A stretch of 64,000 nucleotides of DNA from Trichosphaerium sp. ATCC 40318 (Eukaryota; Discosea; Flabellinia; Trichosidae). The position numbers and the translations under genes were made by a program. The notes beneath the pieces are model-generated. The model did no database searches. It had not been told where the DNA came from and saw only the letters and a list, made by a program, of their open reading frames with translations. Positions 31,765-45,779 of the stretch are shown here, piece by piece; position 1 is the stretch's first letter; each line of letters begins with the position of its first letter. The stretch is taken from contig JALMLS010000174.1 of assembly GCA_038496445.1 (NCBI GenBank), positions 1-64,000 of the forward strand. Direction: 5' to 3'.

Positions 31765-34632
31765 TCACTCGCCATCAGAGTCGTACTCCCAGGCGTATCT
31801 CTTTTTCGGTGCAGTTGCTGCTGATGAGCGACGAGGTGGTGGTAGGGCACCTTCGAACATTGAAGGGTTGTTGGCATCAGCACGAGGAGCCGCAGTTTCG
31901 ATGTCCTCTATTTGTCCTAACATATCGTCAATTGATTGTCTTATGTGTAACCGAGTACCAATTGGTTCAGCTGCCTGTTGGTCCCTGCCGAATAGTTTGG
32001 AGAAAAATCCTTTTTTAGGCGGACCCAAGTCTATTGGTTCTATTTCAGGGACGTCATCGAACTACAAACAATTTAAGTGACACGTTACATCAGAAGGAGG
32101 TTGAATGAAACATACCCCATTTGAAGACGAGTTGTGGTGAAGCAATGGTATCGGTTCTTCATCCTGAATAATGGTAGGTCGCTTGCTATTGCTGCTGTGC
32201 GTGTCTGATCCATCAAATTTTACAGGTCTTCTAGATTGTTGCTTCAGTAGTATGTCTTTCTCAAGTTCCAGTAAGGCTTGTCCCCTCTCCACTTGATCAT
32301 CATTAACATCTTCATCGTACTGAAACTGTGATCCAAACTTGAAGCAATTTGCAATGCGTGTCGACAAGTTGAATACAGTGAACATACAGATCAACGCCAG
32401 ACATATTGGGAAGTAAATGTAGAATAGTTGGCCGAGTTTGGGAACCACATTCATTTGACCCATCACCTAAAACACGGGGTGTCACTTTGGAAACCGATTG
32501 CATGAACACAACCGCCACGGTCGTACCCCTAAGAATGCATCTTCGCCCTCGCCTACTTTCTCTTCAAGCCGAGCCATCACTACAAAATTCAATGCCAGCG
32601 GAGGTCCAAGACGACATAGATATCTACACAACAATCAGAATCGAAAATGAGACATTAGGCCTTATGGCGGGTGCGGTGCGTACGCTGCACTGAACAAAAT
32701 ACTATTCTCGTCGCTGTGTTTATGTGGTAGTAATCGGTAGTAATTGAACAACCGCAATCTAAAAAGGCTAGAGAAGGCACAAGCCGCCATGTACAGTACA
32801 CAAGCGAACACCAACAACTAAAAAAGATTTCATATTAGCGCATGCCAGCTAAGAACAAGGACGTACTTCCAATCCTATACTATACAAGCCAGTGCGCAGT
32901 ATGATACTGAAGATAGACACTTTAGGGAAGAAGCCAAAGGTGACTTCGCTCCACAAGACAAGCATTGATAGAACGCCACATACTACTGCCAAACAGCGCC
33001 AGAACCTATCCACAGATCCAAGTTAGAACAATCTCACAAGATGTTGGCTGATCAGAGAGGAGTGTGATGCCGCACCAGGCTGATATGAAGAGTAGCCAAA
33101 ATGACATGAGCTTATTTGAAACACTGGAAGCAGCACCTCGTTCAGTGCGCTTGAATGTCCACTTAATAGTACTCCTACCATGCTCGCGAGCGTGTAAAAT
33201 GTCTTCTAATTCATAGGCGCGTCTCAGGTTGTCTTGGTACAAGCTACAATAACTGATTAGTACCCCAAATACATTTGGTAATAAAATCAAACTCCTAAGT
33301 GTGGTTCATAGCCGTACCATTTGTTTTGATGTGTCTGAAGGGCATACCGCATCAACTTGGCATGAAGCTTCACAAGATCTGAATACGAAGTGCTGACCTT
33401 GTCGCCGCCTGTAACATTGGTGTATTCTTCTTTGCACTGCAAATACCAAAAAGTGAGCACAACCCACTTTCCGACAACCAACAATAAAACTGTGATCTCA
33501 AATTACTTACCAGCAGTCTCGCCTTGGCTACAATTTTGTCCACATACTCTCGTTCAATCGAAGTATCTCTAGTGTCCTCGTCCAAGTATTTTATCGCCTA
33601 CAAACGCGGAAACGAGTCAACAAGCCAATGTTAGAAGCAATAGAGTCAGTACTTTCAAGGTTTTTGTGAGTGACTTGTTGGATGCGTCCAGCTCACTGCG
33701 TAAACTCTGTGCGAGCCATCTACGGTATCTGAGATTGAGGGCGTAATTTCCTCTGCGCCAAACACGGCGTGGTATCTCCACTAGGCCAATACCAAGCATG
33801 CAAATCAAAATAAATAATCCCCACACATTGGACATTGTCATGGCGATACCGTAGGTTTCTTTACTACAAAAGAGGTAGTGAGTAATCAGTTAGAAACAAG
33901 AATCAAAAAAAAATAAGATCCTCTGTTGAAACTTTAGTTTCCAAGGTTAAAAATTTTGTGACATGTTCTCGCAAACGTACAGACTGTGCTTGATAATTGC
34001 AATCCAGATGAAAATGCCTCCGAATATGACACCAACTACACCATAGAATATTATATTTTCACGAATAGACCCCTTGACTCTAGACCATACAGTAAAGCCG
34101 CCGTTGTAGCTGTACGATTGTAGTATCGGATAAACTAGCCTAAAATAAAAAAAAGGTCAGTAAGCAAAATCATCGTTCTCGCCTCTACGAATGGCAACGA
34201 ATGATGCGGTCGCTAGTAACATTCTGTTTTTGCCGTACCATGTGCACACAAAGGTTGTCCAATAAATTGCGTTCCAGGTGCCTTCTAATACCTCTCGACG
34301 CGCGTACGTCACTGGTTCGGTGCAAATAGGCGTTGACGTTGTATTTCCAACACCAGGGATAGTCGTTCCTTTGCATTTTTCGTATATAGCCTACGTGTAA
34401 TACGGGAGTAAGGAATAAACCGTTTTTTCGATAACAAAAAAGTGTTAATGACTTTCCGCACCACAGAGATATCGTTCGGCAGTAGGAACAAAATAAAGAA
34501 CGATAGGAAGTAGCCAAGGCTAGCTGAAAAGTAGATCGCTTTGCGCGTCTTTCTGAACGAGACATACTGTTGAAGGAAATAGAACACCACCACGCTGCAT
34601 ACCAACGCTTCTAATACGTATGGCACCCACAT
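31765..34632 (-). CDS. LMBR1 domain-containing membrane protein (LMBRD2-like)
   Basis: LMBR1-family proteins are multi-pass membrane proteins; LMBRD2 is linked to receptor regulation. The minus-strand start MWVPYVLEALVCSVVVFYF opens the first of several hydrophobic exons. The diagnostic block is NVWGLFILICMLGIGLVEIPRRVW, matching the family's W-G-L-F...G-x-G-L-V-E-I-P-R motif, preceded by GTWNAIYWTTFVCTWYG. A coiled cytosolic stretch (EDTRDTSIEREYVDKIVAKAR) and further membrane exons follow. The hydrophilic C-terminus (SKLFGRDQQ...WEYDSDGE) ends at 31765. At least ten exons; I did not fix every junction. No frame break seen. Confidence 0.8.
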
Positions 34633-34894
34633 AACAGTGAATTGAGTATAAACTGGCCTATTATAGCTAAGCTGTCGGTAATCGCGTTAACTAGTGTCAG
34701 AACACGCCAACGTCAGCACCTAACGGAGATAGGGCGCTTAATAACACCTGCTTAATAGCATTTCACTAAAACTGAACCTGAACGTTTACAAAAAGATGTT
34801 GATATTTCATAGTCTTACTATGCCATAAGAGTTTCATTTTTTTATACTGACACCTACAAGTCTATTCAATGTTTTGGTTTTTTTTTCTACAAGT

Positions 34895-37800
34895 TCAGGG
34901 CGTGGGGGTTACAAGGCTACAAGACAAATTATTCAACGTATTCTCCGTTTCTACGGACAAGATTGGCGCATTCTCTAATAGGATTGATGCTGGTGGGATG
35001 TTCTGCAGCGTAATCTGAGGGACTAGTACGTCCCCTCCTTCCTTTGCCACTAAATCACAACAACATTCTACAACGTCGCCGCCCTAAGCACCAGGTGGTT
35101 AGCAGAGCAGCTCTTATCAATACATGAATTTTGTTCAGCGTACCTTGAGCTTTAGCTGGCCATAGCGCTTACCAGATACGAGCCATGCATGTGCTTTTTC
35201 AATGCGGTAGTAAACAACAGCTTCTGCACCAGATAACTTCTTGATGCGGAATCGGAAAGGAAAGAACTGACCGCGTCTAACGGAATCTGGAGTGACAATC
35301 TCTATAGCATACGCCAGGGCATGGTCTCGTATTGGGAACCGGTATACAAAAGACATTTGATTGTTTGCTGCGAGCTCATACGAAATGTGTAGTTCACTGG
35401 TTTGCTTGTCCATTGTCTCGGCCTTCAACAAGGGGAATATCAGGTGGAAAACTTGATTTTTGCGCGCTACAAATGGTGTGTTCTTGTGTGGCTGTGTAAC
35501 AGAATAAGCAAGTACTACATTGACACAAAATAATCAAAAAATAAAAAAAAAGACAGTACGTACAATGTCCACCTTCTTGTCTTGCACAACAAGCCAATAG
35601 TCCAATACCGTGACTGGTACTTTAAGCTGACTGGAGCATAGCGTTCGCAAGATTGTTTGCGTGCTATCGGTGTGCTCTCCCTCTATACGCTGTGGCTCAA
35701 CAATAAAGGGTTGTGAGAACTTGAGCGGAACAACCATCTTCCTGGACACTTTTTCGCCAGTGGTCTTGGTGTACTTGAATAAAAACGTGACCTGTTGTTC
35801 CAACAGCCGAACAGAGTAAGGTTGAGACTTGACAATGACATCCAAAGCAAATTTAATCTTTGAACCCTTTGTCACTGCGCCTATTCGTATATTCTTGTTT
35901 TCAAGTGCAACTGTAGTGCTCTTTGACTCACCATCCGGATCTATTGATATCAACGCAATTTAGTATCGGATAATACAAGCTTATTTCGAGCGCGACGCAC
36001 CTTCTAGAGTGGCTTCGATATCGCCTGGTGCCTTGAATGTGAGTGTGTCTGTGCGCAAACCTATTTCAGCCAATTTGATGTCATCCTCATGCGAATCGAG
36101 AGTAAGGAGCAATTGTGGTTTCTCGTTAATGCCAAAGAATAGCCCGTGCACTGGTGTATCAACGCTTAGAGTGGCTGTGTGGTTACTTGGCTTGACCCTG
36201 AAGCCAAACATGGCGAGCTCCTTCTCCCGTTTGTCCATCTGCACCAGCAGACATAAATTTTTGCCAACTTTCATTCTGTACCCCGACACATTAGATACGA
36301 GAAATGTAGGTTATACTAATAATAATAATTCGTACTTTGTTTGCTTAGGTTTATAGACGCCTACTGAAGATGACACAGCCTCAAGCGTCACAACGCTTCT
36401 CCCAGGTTCGACAACTATATCAGTTGCAGAACAGATGAGTGCGCGTGCATTATCATCCCGTGCGATAGCATAGTGTATAGACTACAGAATACGACGAATG
36501 GTCAGCAAAGCATATTAACAATAAAAAAAAGACGCACTAGTTGGTCGAGTGTTATATTACATGGGAGTGAGCTAGTCAATTCTGCCTTGACAGTCACTGT
36601 TTGACCGAGCTGCCAGGATGTTTGCTGAGGTAGAGCACGGATGTGAATTAAATTGTTTGCGATTTGTTTGCTAATCTCCCTGCCCAGGTATTGAGCTGAA
36701 ATATCGCATAGATCGGTAATGTAGTATGTTCGCGTGTCATCATCCAGGTGCTCTGCCAGTTGTGGATCGACGAGGTATAGTAAAGATGTGATATAGTCCG
36801 AATAGTGGTTCAAATGACGTTGTGAAAGCGCTAGTTTTGATCGTGCTGATAACCCTAAAAGAGGCCAACCCTCCGACCTATAACGCTCACAAACGCCTTT
36901 GTATCTTATCTCCGTCTTCTCGTAGTCTCTTCTGGTGCTATAATGCCGTCAGATCTCAAAACATCAATTACAGAAATGCGTACAAGAATAAATGCCCAAT
37001 ATCTTCTTCTATGCGATCTGCCGATCTGTGTCGACGTGCTTGCTATATGACAACCATACTTTAGCATTTTTGAAGATATGGGAAAGGCATCAGTTTTCGT
37101 ACCTTGTAATATTGGGCAGCATTCTTACTAATGTTCAGATACAACTTATCGAATGCTTTTATATCATTGAGCGCATCAACTAAAGCCTCTACAGAAACAC
37201 CTAAATCTTCAACTTTCTGTTCAAGGTTTGGTTGCTGTGGTTCTTCAGAAAGGCACTTTTCTTTGAAAATATACTTGTCATTCGAAGGCAACAGCCCACG
37301 GAGACTTCCAAGTCGCTCCAGCTATGTTACTGTTAGATGTTTGATCCACAGCTTTGGTCAGCGGTACCATAGCCCTGGCGTTGAAGCAGAGATCTCCAAG
37401 GAGGAAGGTCAATCTATCCATTTCTCGATTCGATTGGGGATTCTTCCTTGTGTACGTGATACAAGCCTCTCCAATATCAATGTAAGCATTATAGGCCCAA
37501 GAGTACTGAATATATGGAGATAACTAAAAGTAGATGACAGGTTAGCAGACGTATTGTTGCCATATTTCGAGGTTTTGATTGTGCACCTTTTCCTTCCGCA
37601 TGTCTCTTAGAAACTGATTCACGAATTGAATAGACCGCTCAACGACGTGCACAGGTCGACCCAAGCCAAACAAGAGCTGTAAAAATACGCGTGAGTACGA
37701 TGACCTTTGTAGAGAAGCATTGATTACCTTGCATTGACGTGCAAAGACATAGTGTCTGAAATCAAATCGAGAAATCGTCCCTTTCTGAAGGCGCTTACGA

Positions 37801-39020
37801 TAATCTTTTCGTGTAAAGTCTAGAATAGATCCAGAGTCGTCACCAGCTTCATCTCCACCAAAGGTGCGGAGAGTGTTTATATAATCGTCTTGAGGACAAT
37901 AAGTAGATGCAAAAAAAAAGAGTATTTTTAAGTTTCAAGGTAGTGGTACCATACAGAGCGTTGAGCTCGTCGTATTGCATCAGTGCGGATTCCATAAGAT
38001 TCACCGTCTCGAAAATGAATGCGAGGCCTTCCTTGGTGATAAAGAATCTACAAAAGTTCCAACCCTAAAACAACCAAGACTTAGCTTGTTTTGACATAAA
38101 ATCTAATGGTGGTTGGCACCTTTTGTGTTCGAGATTTTTCTCTCTCTTGTATTTGTTCTTTATAAAAGTCAACAAGTCTCTCACCATGGTTTTCAATGCA
38201 ATCCTTTAATTTATCGTGGAACATATCCAAGAAATCCTCACTAATGAGTGGCTGTTAACGCGAGATATTGTAGGGCTTGGGTGGACATTGTACCTTTTGG
38301 GTTCTAGAAGGAATACACGCTCTTCTTTTTTGGGATTTAAGTCTTTCCGCATATTCTCCAATAAAGAGTTTTTACCAAAACCGAACATTGCACGATCACT
38401 TTTTGCGCCTAAGGAGACACTAAGCCAGTACGCTCTTGCAACATTATCTTTTCTCACATTTTTTTTTCAAAATCATAATTATTTTGTTTGTAATCACGTG
38501 CCTTGTGGTACTATCAAGATGAGCCATTCTACAACTGGTGCCAGAGGATCTTGTTGTATGTAAGATATCCTGGACGCAAGATTAAAAAAGGGTGACAACA
38601 AGTGTTTCGTCGGGTAAATAAATTTAAATGACCTCTGTCTTACCAACGTTTGATTGTGTCGCGCCACTTGGTTCTGTACTCGTCTAGTGAGCATTGCACA
38701 GTCAGAATGTACAAATAAGGTTGATTGCATCGCTCCCATATTTCTGGAAGCTGTAAAGTGTCGCCTTAATATAAAAACGTTGGTGGTTTCAAATAGACAA
38801 GGGGTATAGAGGAGGGGGCTCATACCAGGCGATGTCCACGAGCATTTTTTTAGTTTTACATTTAGATCAGCGTTAACATCTGCAATTACGCCATGGTTTG
38901 ACCACCGGACCTGTTTGAGTGTTAGTGTGCTATTTTGCTTTGGGTTGTATTGCCAACTTTTACAAAGTGACGTCTGGTGTGCCAATAATAGGCAATAGAC
39001 GCCAAAAAGCGCGTACCCCA
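34895..39020 (-). CDS. TRAPPC10: TRAPP II complex subunit TRAPPC10 (Trs130)
   Basis: TRAPPC10/Trs130 is a TRAPP II subunit that supports Rab11/Ypt31 activation at the Golgi. N-terminal signatures are PYLYILTVQCSLDEYRTKW, DPLAPVVEWLILIVPQG, the NSLLENMRKDLNPKKEERV block and the very clear GWNFCRFFITKEGLAFIFE ... ALMQYDELNAL. Further exons (QLAEHLDDDTR..., FGFRVKPSNHTATLSVDTPV, VPVTVLDYWLVVQDK, ELHISYELAANNQMSFVYRF) form the beta-rich C-terminal half with Ig/gamma-adaptin-like folds. The last exon, after a 60-nt intron, ends at 34895. About fifteen exons. The first exon with the start ATG was not found. The frame is open to about 38990-39020, behind a plausible acceptor at 38981. Confidence 0.8.
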
Positions 39021-39530
39021 CGTATTGGTTGAACTTTTTTTAAAACGCTCTTGAGACTCTCTGATGCCTTCCCGATCGTTAAATCTAGATCACTCGAGTG
39101 AGCGCAGAGTTAAAAAATAGTTACGTTTACATCCAATCAGAATGCCATGCTCCATTGTCACTTGTGACCAAAAATAACAGCTTACGTTACAGTGTGGCCA
39201 ATTGTGTTTGGTTTTTACGGCCTACCGGGGCAAGGTAAAACTGTTTCTTTACGGAGCTATTTTAAACAGTCCAGATATCAGTACACAGCCGCCACACTAC
39301 CAAAAATCGGACGTTATGCTAGGTATACTGAACCGATTCTTTTATCTTTACTTATTTACATGTCTGGATAGCGCGTACTGCTCGATGTGCCTATTATCAT
39401 GCACGTACGCATCTATTTGTTAGCTCATCGCATTACTAACGATAAGGCAGCACAACACTCACATATGTGTGCGTAAACCTCGCCAACGGCACTATTTTAT
39501 CGTTCTAGAACTGTAAAAAATACCTAACAG
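39021..39530. other. Divergent flank of TRAPPC10 and Mrs2; possible 5' exons
   Basis: About 510 bp between the two genes. The only notable content is a short open stretch after a TTTAAACAG acceptor at about 39270 reading SRYQYTAATLPKIGRYA. It is rich in Arg, Ser, Tyr and Ala and resembles a mitochondrial presequence exon for the Mrs2 gene. Splicing into the next exon could not be made to fit, so this is only a suggestion. Confidence 0.35.
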
Positions 39531-41183
39531 CGTTTTACAGCCATCAGGCGCGTATACCAGCACAAACAACAAATAGCACACTTTGTACATGCCCCAAGCC
39601 CAAAAGTAAAAGCGTTGGAATTTGTAGCAACTCCTGACAACTATGTCGCTTCCAAATTCAACAAAGTAGGCACGTACAACGTGTTACCCGTGTTTTTTTA
39701 ACGTGTCATTTAAACAGAGCTGACAAAGGCGGAACTTGCAAAGGTAAACACAACATTCCCGGCTAAACTCACCCTGCTTGCTGACAAACTACTTGTTATA
39801 GCGCACTAATCTAGACTTACGCGACCTACGCCGTGTATCTGAGGCACGTGATGCATGTTTTTTGTCAATGAAAAGGACTTATCATTTTGACACGTTGTGA
39901 ATAACCCACGGCTTTTTAGACTCCCACAACTCGTAAACAGATTGCCACTGTAGTGGTCCGACCAGGAAATATTATCATTAATGTAGAAGGACTAGCAGCT
40001 GTGATTCAGGCCGACAAGCTGTGGTTAGCTCCAGTAGAAGACACTCCGTAAGTGCAAAGTAATAGTAAGATCACAATATATTGAGGTGACATTATTTCAG
40101 GTTTATGAACCGGTTAATGAACAGACTGCCATTGAGGTACCATATTAAACCACAACATCAATAGCACGTACACTTGTAAACTAAAAACAACGTACATTGC
40201 AATAGGACTCGCAAATCAGTGACACATAATTTGTTCGAATTCAGAGCGATGGAAGCGTTTTTGATAGAACTTATCGACGAGTACTTCAAGTATTTTGCTC
40301 GATTGGAACCCAAAGTATTGGATTTATTGAATCACATGGTGCTCAAAGAGACAGTTGCAGAACAACACTTGGAACTCATGAAATACAAACAAAGGTACAA
40401 TCTCAAACACTTCAAGTCGTAACCTCATTGCCTTGGAACTAGCTTGTACATTTTCGAAGCTGATGTGCTCGAAATCAAAACCGCCATTGGCGAACTTTTA
40501 TCGAATGACGAAGATATGGCATCCATGTACCTCACAGCACAAGCGAAGGGGTAAACTGATTTTTATTTAAAATGTTTCGAGACTTGAGTTTGACACACGC
40601 ATCAACAGGATTGTACAGCCTGTAGAGGATCACCAAGAAGTCGAAATTTTACTTGAAGGCTTCTTTACCCAGTTGACAGTGCGTCGTTAAACACCTACGT
40701 TCAAAAAGTCATAACAGGTCATTTACAGGAAATTGATAATCGTATCAACGAGGTCAGACGCCGTATAGACACTGTAAATAGCTATCTACAAATCCATTAT
40801 GATCAACAACGTAATGCGCTTATCCAAGTAAGTGTTGTCATTTCATTGGCTAGTATGGCGATTGGATCAGCGGCCCTTGGCGCCAGTATCTTTGGCATGA
40901 ATCTTGCATCAGGAATTGAAGAACATCCAACAGCATTTTATTGTATGATGAACCTATTTTGTCGTAGCTACTCAATTTCTAAACACTATGTTTAGGGGCT
41001 TTGGTAGGATTGTCGATGCAATCAGCGACGCTCTTTGGTGCTCCGTATTTTTACTACAAAAAGATAACACAGCGTGTCCCAATGCCTTTCAAGCACTTTG
41101 AGGACCTCAACCTTATTAGAAAATCGCTATCTAACCACGAACACACCCTGGATCTGCGAAAGAAGCCGAAAAAGGATGAGTAA
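39531..41183 (+). CDS. MRS2: Mrs2/CorA-type magnesium channel (5' end unresolved)
   Basis: Mrs2 forms a pentameric Mg2+ channel in the inner mitochondrial membrane. After the uncertain start the protein reads LTKAELAKRTNLDLRDLRR, KQIATVVVRPGNIIINVEG and IQADKLWLAPVED, then the family's NLFEFRAMEAFLIEL. A long helical stalk follows (AVAEQHLELMKYKQRLYIFEADVLEI-type, DNRINEVRRRIDTVNSYL), then the first membrane helix ending in SIFGMNL. The G-M-N signature (codons near 40894-40902) is diagnostic. A second hydrophobic segment and a basic tail (KKPKKDE) end at 41183. Eight or more short introns. The family normally has a cleaved presequence, and the start ATG is not identified. Confidence 0.85.
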
Positions 41184-41268
41184 AAAAAAGTTTTCCAGTT
41201 TTTTTTGTTGCTCGTGTTACAAGATTGCTAATGATGTTTGAAACATTTAAAAATCTCTTAAACGTGTT

Positions 41269-41472
41269 TTGTGCTCAGGTTCTAATCTTACGAAAGAGGC
41301 TGTTGAGTCAATGGTATCAAGTATAGTGAGTGTATCTCCAAGATGTATTCTCATAGCTCCTAAAAGTATAGCCTCAAAGTACTTACATCTTATTCTCGGT
41401 CACATCAACACGGGCAGGCACAGTTTATATAAGGTAATTATGTCTTTTTTGCCCTTGTTTGCATGTTTATAA
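41269..41472 (+). CDS. Orphan open frame downstream of Mrs2, possible exon
   Basis: A 67-codon open stretch between Mrs2 and the convergent TBC gene. It follows a good acceptor (GTGCTCAG, about 41278) and ends near a donor (AAGGTAATTA, about 41432). The frame (EAVESMVSSIVSVSPRCILIAPKSIASKYLHLILGH) looks protein-like but has no partner exons or recognised family. It could be an alternative last exon or a decayed gene. Confidence 0.25.
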   Translation: MCSGSNLTKEAVESMVSSIVSVSPRCILIAPKSIASKYLHLILGHINTGRHSLYKVIMSFLPLFACL

Positions 41473-41542
41473 CATAAAGCTTTGAGTTGACCCGCCATTG
41501 CATTCACTACAATGGACTGTATATTAAGAAGTGGTATTTGAA

Positions 41543-44500
41543 TCATTCAGTATTGTACATAGTTTTTATTTTAAACGGTGTGGGTAAGGATGTGTAGTGG
41601 TGAAGAGTGAGAACCACATGAATATCACGTGAATCGTGTAAATAATCACGTTTTCTTCTGGGTCCTAACCCACGACTCTCTAGCATTAACAGGTGAGTAA
41701 TCACTTATTTTACAAAGGAAAGGCATACCGTAGCTGCAATAAGGGAGCATTTTTATATTGTTCAAACGTGAGGTATCCTCTCTGTTCCTACATACATTCT
41801 TAACTACTGGATATGAAAAAGTGATAAGCACGTACTGAATCTGCTTTTTTAAAAGCATATGTTACAACATCCGGCATGAAACAATCATTGTCCTTGTTCC
41901 CCGTTGTTATCGCCAAGCAAGCATTCACTGCAGATCCAAAATGCTCCTCCATGAGCTTGCCATCGTCATTCATATCATACAAATCAAATGTGACTTGAGA
42001 CAATGTTAGGGGTCACCATGTCACTAATGCTAGACGTACGTTTAAGCGCATCTTCTACTGTTGGATTTAAGACACGATCCACTCCTTTTGCATATTCATT
42101 AAAGCTCAACGAATTTTCATCTGTCGGTAGCATGATCTATTGTTGTATGTTTAGCTTTTAATCAAACGCAGTGTGGGTGCACCTTGTACATTCTATCGAG
42201 CTCCATCTCATGTCGCCACCATGGCACGTGTTGTGTAAATATAGTTACGAACTGCTCAAACTCAATGTGCATTTGAACGGAATCTACAGGAACAATAGCT
42301 TCAAAATCTCTGTGAAACTTATCTACTTGTTTCCTGTTGACTACAAAAACTGTAAGCAATTCTTGTTTTGGGATTGTTTTGAGCTTACATTTAGTATTTC
42401 TTGCCAGCCGAGAATTTAGAGTCAATTTGATTTGATCTTCTTTGGCTTTTATTGCCTTGAACTTGTGAAAGTTTCTGAGCTCGTTTAGTTTATCATCTGT
42501 TAATTTAAACTCATTGAACGCCGTCTAGTGCGAACCATTAGCTCACTTTGTTTACTTTCTTTGCGTAAGTGTTAGTCACGTACCTCTAGAAGGAGTGCGC
42601 TATCAGTTGTGTTTTCCTTTATAAAGTTCATAGCTTCAACACTATCCTTGATAGTCATAAGGCGATCTCCTAACAGCTTGAATATGGCCAAGCCGACTTG
42701 GAACAATACGTTGGGGCCCTCATAAAAGAATATGTCTCGTATACTACAACAACAAATCAGAAACATCAAAAACACATGTGGATTCATTCATTTAATAAAA
42801 CTTTGTGAGGGCGTACCGCAGTGATGCCTCCCATGGCACTTGATTGATGTATTGGCAAAGGAACCATGGTAAAGCTATTAATTGAACTTGTGCATTGATC
42901 TTTATTAGATGGTTATGGACTTGTGGCAAATGCTCTTGAAAGAGACCATCAAATATTGAGAGATCAACAACAGATCCCGTTAATTCACGGTCATAGTAAT
43001 CAGGTACACTTTCACATAATGAACACAGTGCATAAAACGCTTCCTCTTCAGATAAAAACAGTAGGAGATGCGCACAGACGATGTTCTACAACAAAATTGA
43101 GCAAGGTATTTTTAATGAATGTTTTCTTAGTTTTTTCTTGAAACAGACTGGTGCGTACCATAGCTTGGCAATAGCCGATAGACGGATTGTAGCACGCATA
43201 GGCCGTCAATACCCGTCTCAATTTTACAATACCCACGGCACCACGTGCAAAGAATGGGTGTCCAGGAAGAGATCTGTGCACGTCCTAGACTTTATTTTAA
43301 CACACGTGTCATTGAACCCAATAAATCGAAATGCTCACCTTTTCAATCTCATCAATAGCTTCCTTGTTGGATTTACTTTCACAAAGGGATTTATAAAAAT
43401 TCCTGTCTGCTTTGGCCAAGGTGTACGCAGCGCCGCTTGTTAGCATCCACATGTAACCTCGCATCGAGTTTGGAATACCACCACGCACAATCTCCCTGAG
43501 GCCAGGCGTAAAAAGAATTGATAGCCCCATACCATGTTTTGTCAGATACGCCCAGAGAGCTTCTTCTTGAAGCTTTTCTTGTACGCAATATGTTGATGAA
43601 AATTTTGTTGCATCAGCTAGCAACTCCTTAGTGATGTTATGGCCTAACCTAATACTGTGTAAACACATAACATGCAATGTTATTTAGCAAAAGTGGTGAG
43701 AGCATGAATACCGTTCTGGGTTTAAGAAACTCTTGAGAGACGATAACGTAGCATTTGCTGTACGTATTTGCTTCCACAATTTGACCATATCAGTTCGTAC
43801 TTTATCCCTATTAACCAGACAAAACTTTACATAAGAAGGTTAATAAAAAGGGTACCCCAGTAATTGCTAGAAACGTACATGAAAAGCGTGAGTATGAATT
43901 CGGGTATTAATTACAATAATGTCTGGTAATACACCAAGACGCTCATATTCCCTACAAACCGCTGTCAGTAACCATGTTGTGATAATACCAAAGCAGAAAA
44001 GGGTTGATACCTATATTCCTCATTCTCTCTGTTTTTCCCTCGTTGTATGCTCTTGATGTCTCTGAAAGGAATCACGAGCTTTCCATAATTTGTTAGTTCG
44101 ATCAAAGGGTTTGTAATATCGACGCACTCTCGTTTCAGGCAGTACACCTTTCGGGTAAGGCGTTTGAATCCAACAAACAAAGTTTGTGGAAATATACAGT
44201 TTGCCATGCTTGTTATCGACATCAACATCCTTCAACTTGCAACTATACACTTTGTACTCAATGTCAGTCACTTTCTTGTTGTACAAAGAACAACGTGCCA
44301 TGGTTACACACTTCTGACTCTGGCAACAAGAAGAGCGCACAGAAATGCTCGTTTGACTTGATACGCCTGAGTGACTCACGTGATGGACTAGGCATGGCAT
44401 CACGGCTGACTGGCGGACTGTCATTTCCAGCAATGGTTGATGCTGTGCTAGAAGGAAACGCATTGCGCTTCTGCAATTTAGACATGGTTTGATGCCACAT

Positions 44501-45559
44501 GGTCTCCATCACATCATACATTTCGTCACGCTCGAATAAAACAGCAAAGATGTACTACCAACAAACAAATGAGCAATTTGTAAGGCAGCCACACTGAAAG
44601 CCAAGCCTAACCTCTTCGCCATTGCATAACACACGCAAAAGCGTATTTGCAATACCTCTATAATCAAGTTTCTCCAATTGCTCGACGTTATTGAACTCGA
44701 TAATGATTTCTTCTCCAAGCATCACTGACGAGAAGCCTACAATTCCTTTAATTAATCACGTGCACTCTACTTTTTTTCTTAAGGGCGTACACATATAATT
44801 AGAGGATACGTATGATGTACCCTTACGTGGTATAGCCCTCCACAGAGAGCATGGCCAGGATGCAACGAGTTTTTCGCCGGGTAATTTGAATTTATAAGCA
44901 AACACATTGCTCTCTGCCACTAATTGTCGTCTTTGACGTGTTATCGAATCTGACAGCGCCTTTCGTATGGCAGCGTCGTCACTGTTAGTCTTGGCCAAGA
45001 CCTAGTGGAGTCAGCGCAAGAAAACTACGATTGGGCCACGGAATTGCGACTAGACGCTCTCAAAGACGTACTCTAGGCAAAACATATTCAAGAAGCCAAT
45101 GCCAGATAGCATTGCTATCATCTCGGCTGTCATTTAGCGCTATTATAAGTGGTGCCCCTCCGCTGAAGAGGTGTCAGAGCGAGCAATTTTACTACACGCA
45201 CGCTGTAATGACAATACGGAAGGGTTGTGCGGCCAATAGCTCAATTTTGTATTTTTGTTGGCTGAGATACGGTGTTCGCTTTAACTCGGTCCTTGGTTGT
45301 TGTTAGCACCCGTCTTTGCATCGCTTTAGTAAAAAGTTGCCAAAATGTTCAATACGTTCCCGGATGGGAATGTTAGCACTTATACACGCGATGGAGTTGT
45401 CAAACGTCACACTGCGCGAAATATAGAATTGTAACTAATTTTTTAACGGTCTAAGTACCACATTGGTGCCCAAGATGACGTTTCCCTTGGCTCAACAATA
45501 CCTACAGGCGCGGACGGGCCAATAGGTACATCTATGGGTTCAGGATGATTGACCGCCAT
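41543..45559 (-). CDS. GRAM-TBC Rab GTPase-activating protein (TBC1D8/9-like) with C-terminal EF-hand
   Basis: TBC proteins accelerate GTP hydrolysis on Rab GTPases. The gene starts at 45559 ([14 protein letters not shown]). Exons 1-4 give a TBC1D8/9-type N-terminus: [42 protein letters not shown]. The first GRAM domain follows ([24 protein letters not shown]) and a second GRAM-like region ([28 protein letters not shown]). The TBC domain has [17 protein letters not shown] (arginine finger), [19 protein letters not shown] and [11 protein letters not shown] (glutamine finger), then LALPWFL-type and [16 protein letters not shown] motifs. A C-terminal EF-hand is visible ([17 protein letters not shown]), implying Ca2+ regulation. 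More than ten exons; the final junctions, and so the end at 41543, are less certain. Confidence 0.85.
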
Positions 45560-45779
45560 TTATGAGCTAATGCACGCGCACTGCGTAGTTATTGCTAGTT
45601 GACCCTCAAAGTTAATGCCAAAAAAAAAAAATTCAAAAAAACTTAACCAAATATTTGCTAAACCGATTTTGGTGGAATACGAAGCACACCCAGGGCAACT
45701 TCAAAATATTAATGTAACAAGTAGACGGTTCGAAAAAGACTACAAAAAGTTATTTACATGGTAATGACATACAGCTGTA

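Noticed and set aside
45031-45306. 91-codon plus-strand frame upstream of the TBC gene
   Set aside because: The minus strand here encodes TBC exons 3-4 ([22 protein letters not shown]) that splice into the GRAM domain, so the plus frame is a shadow.
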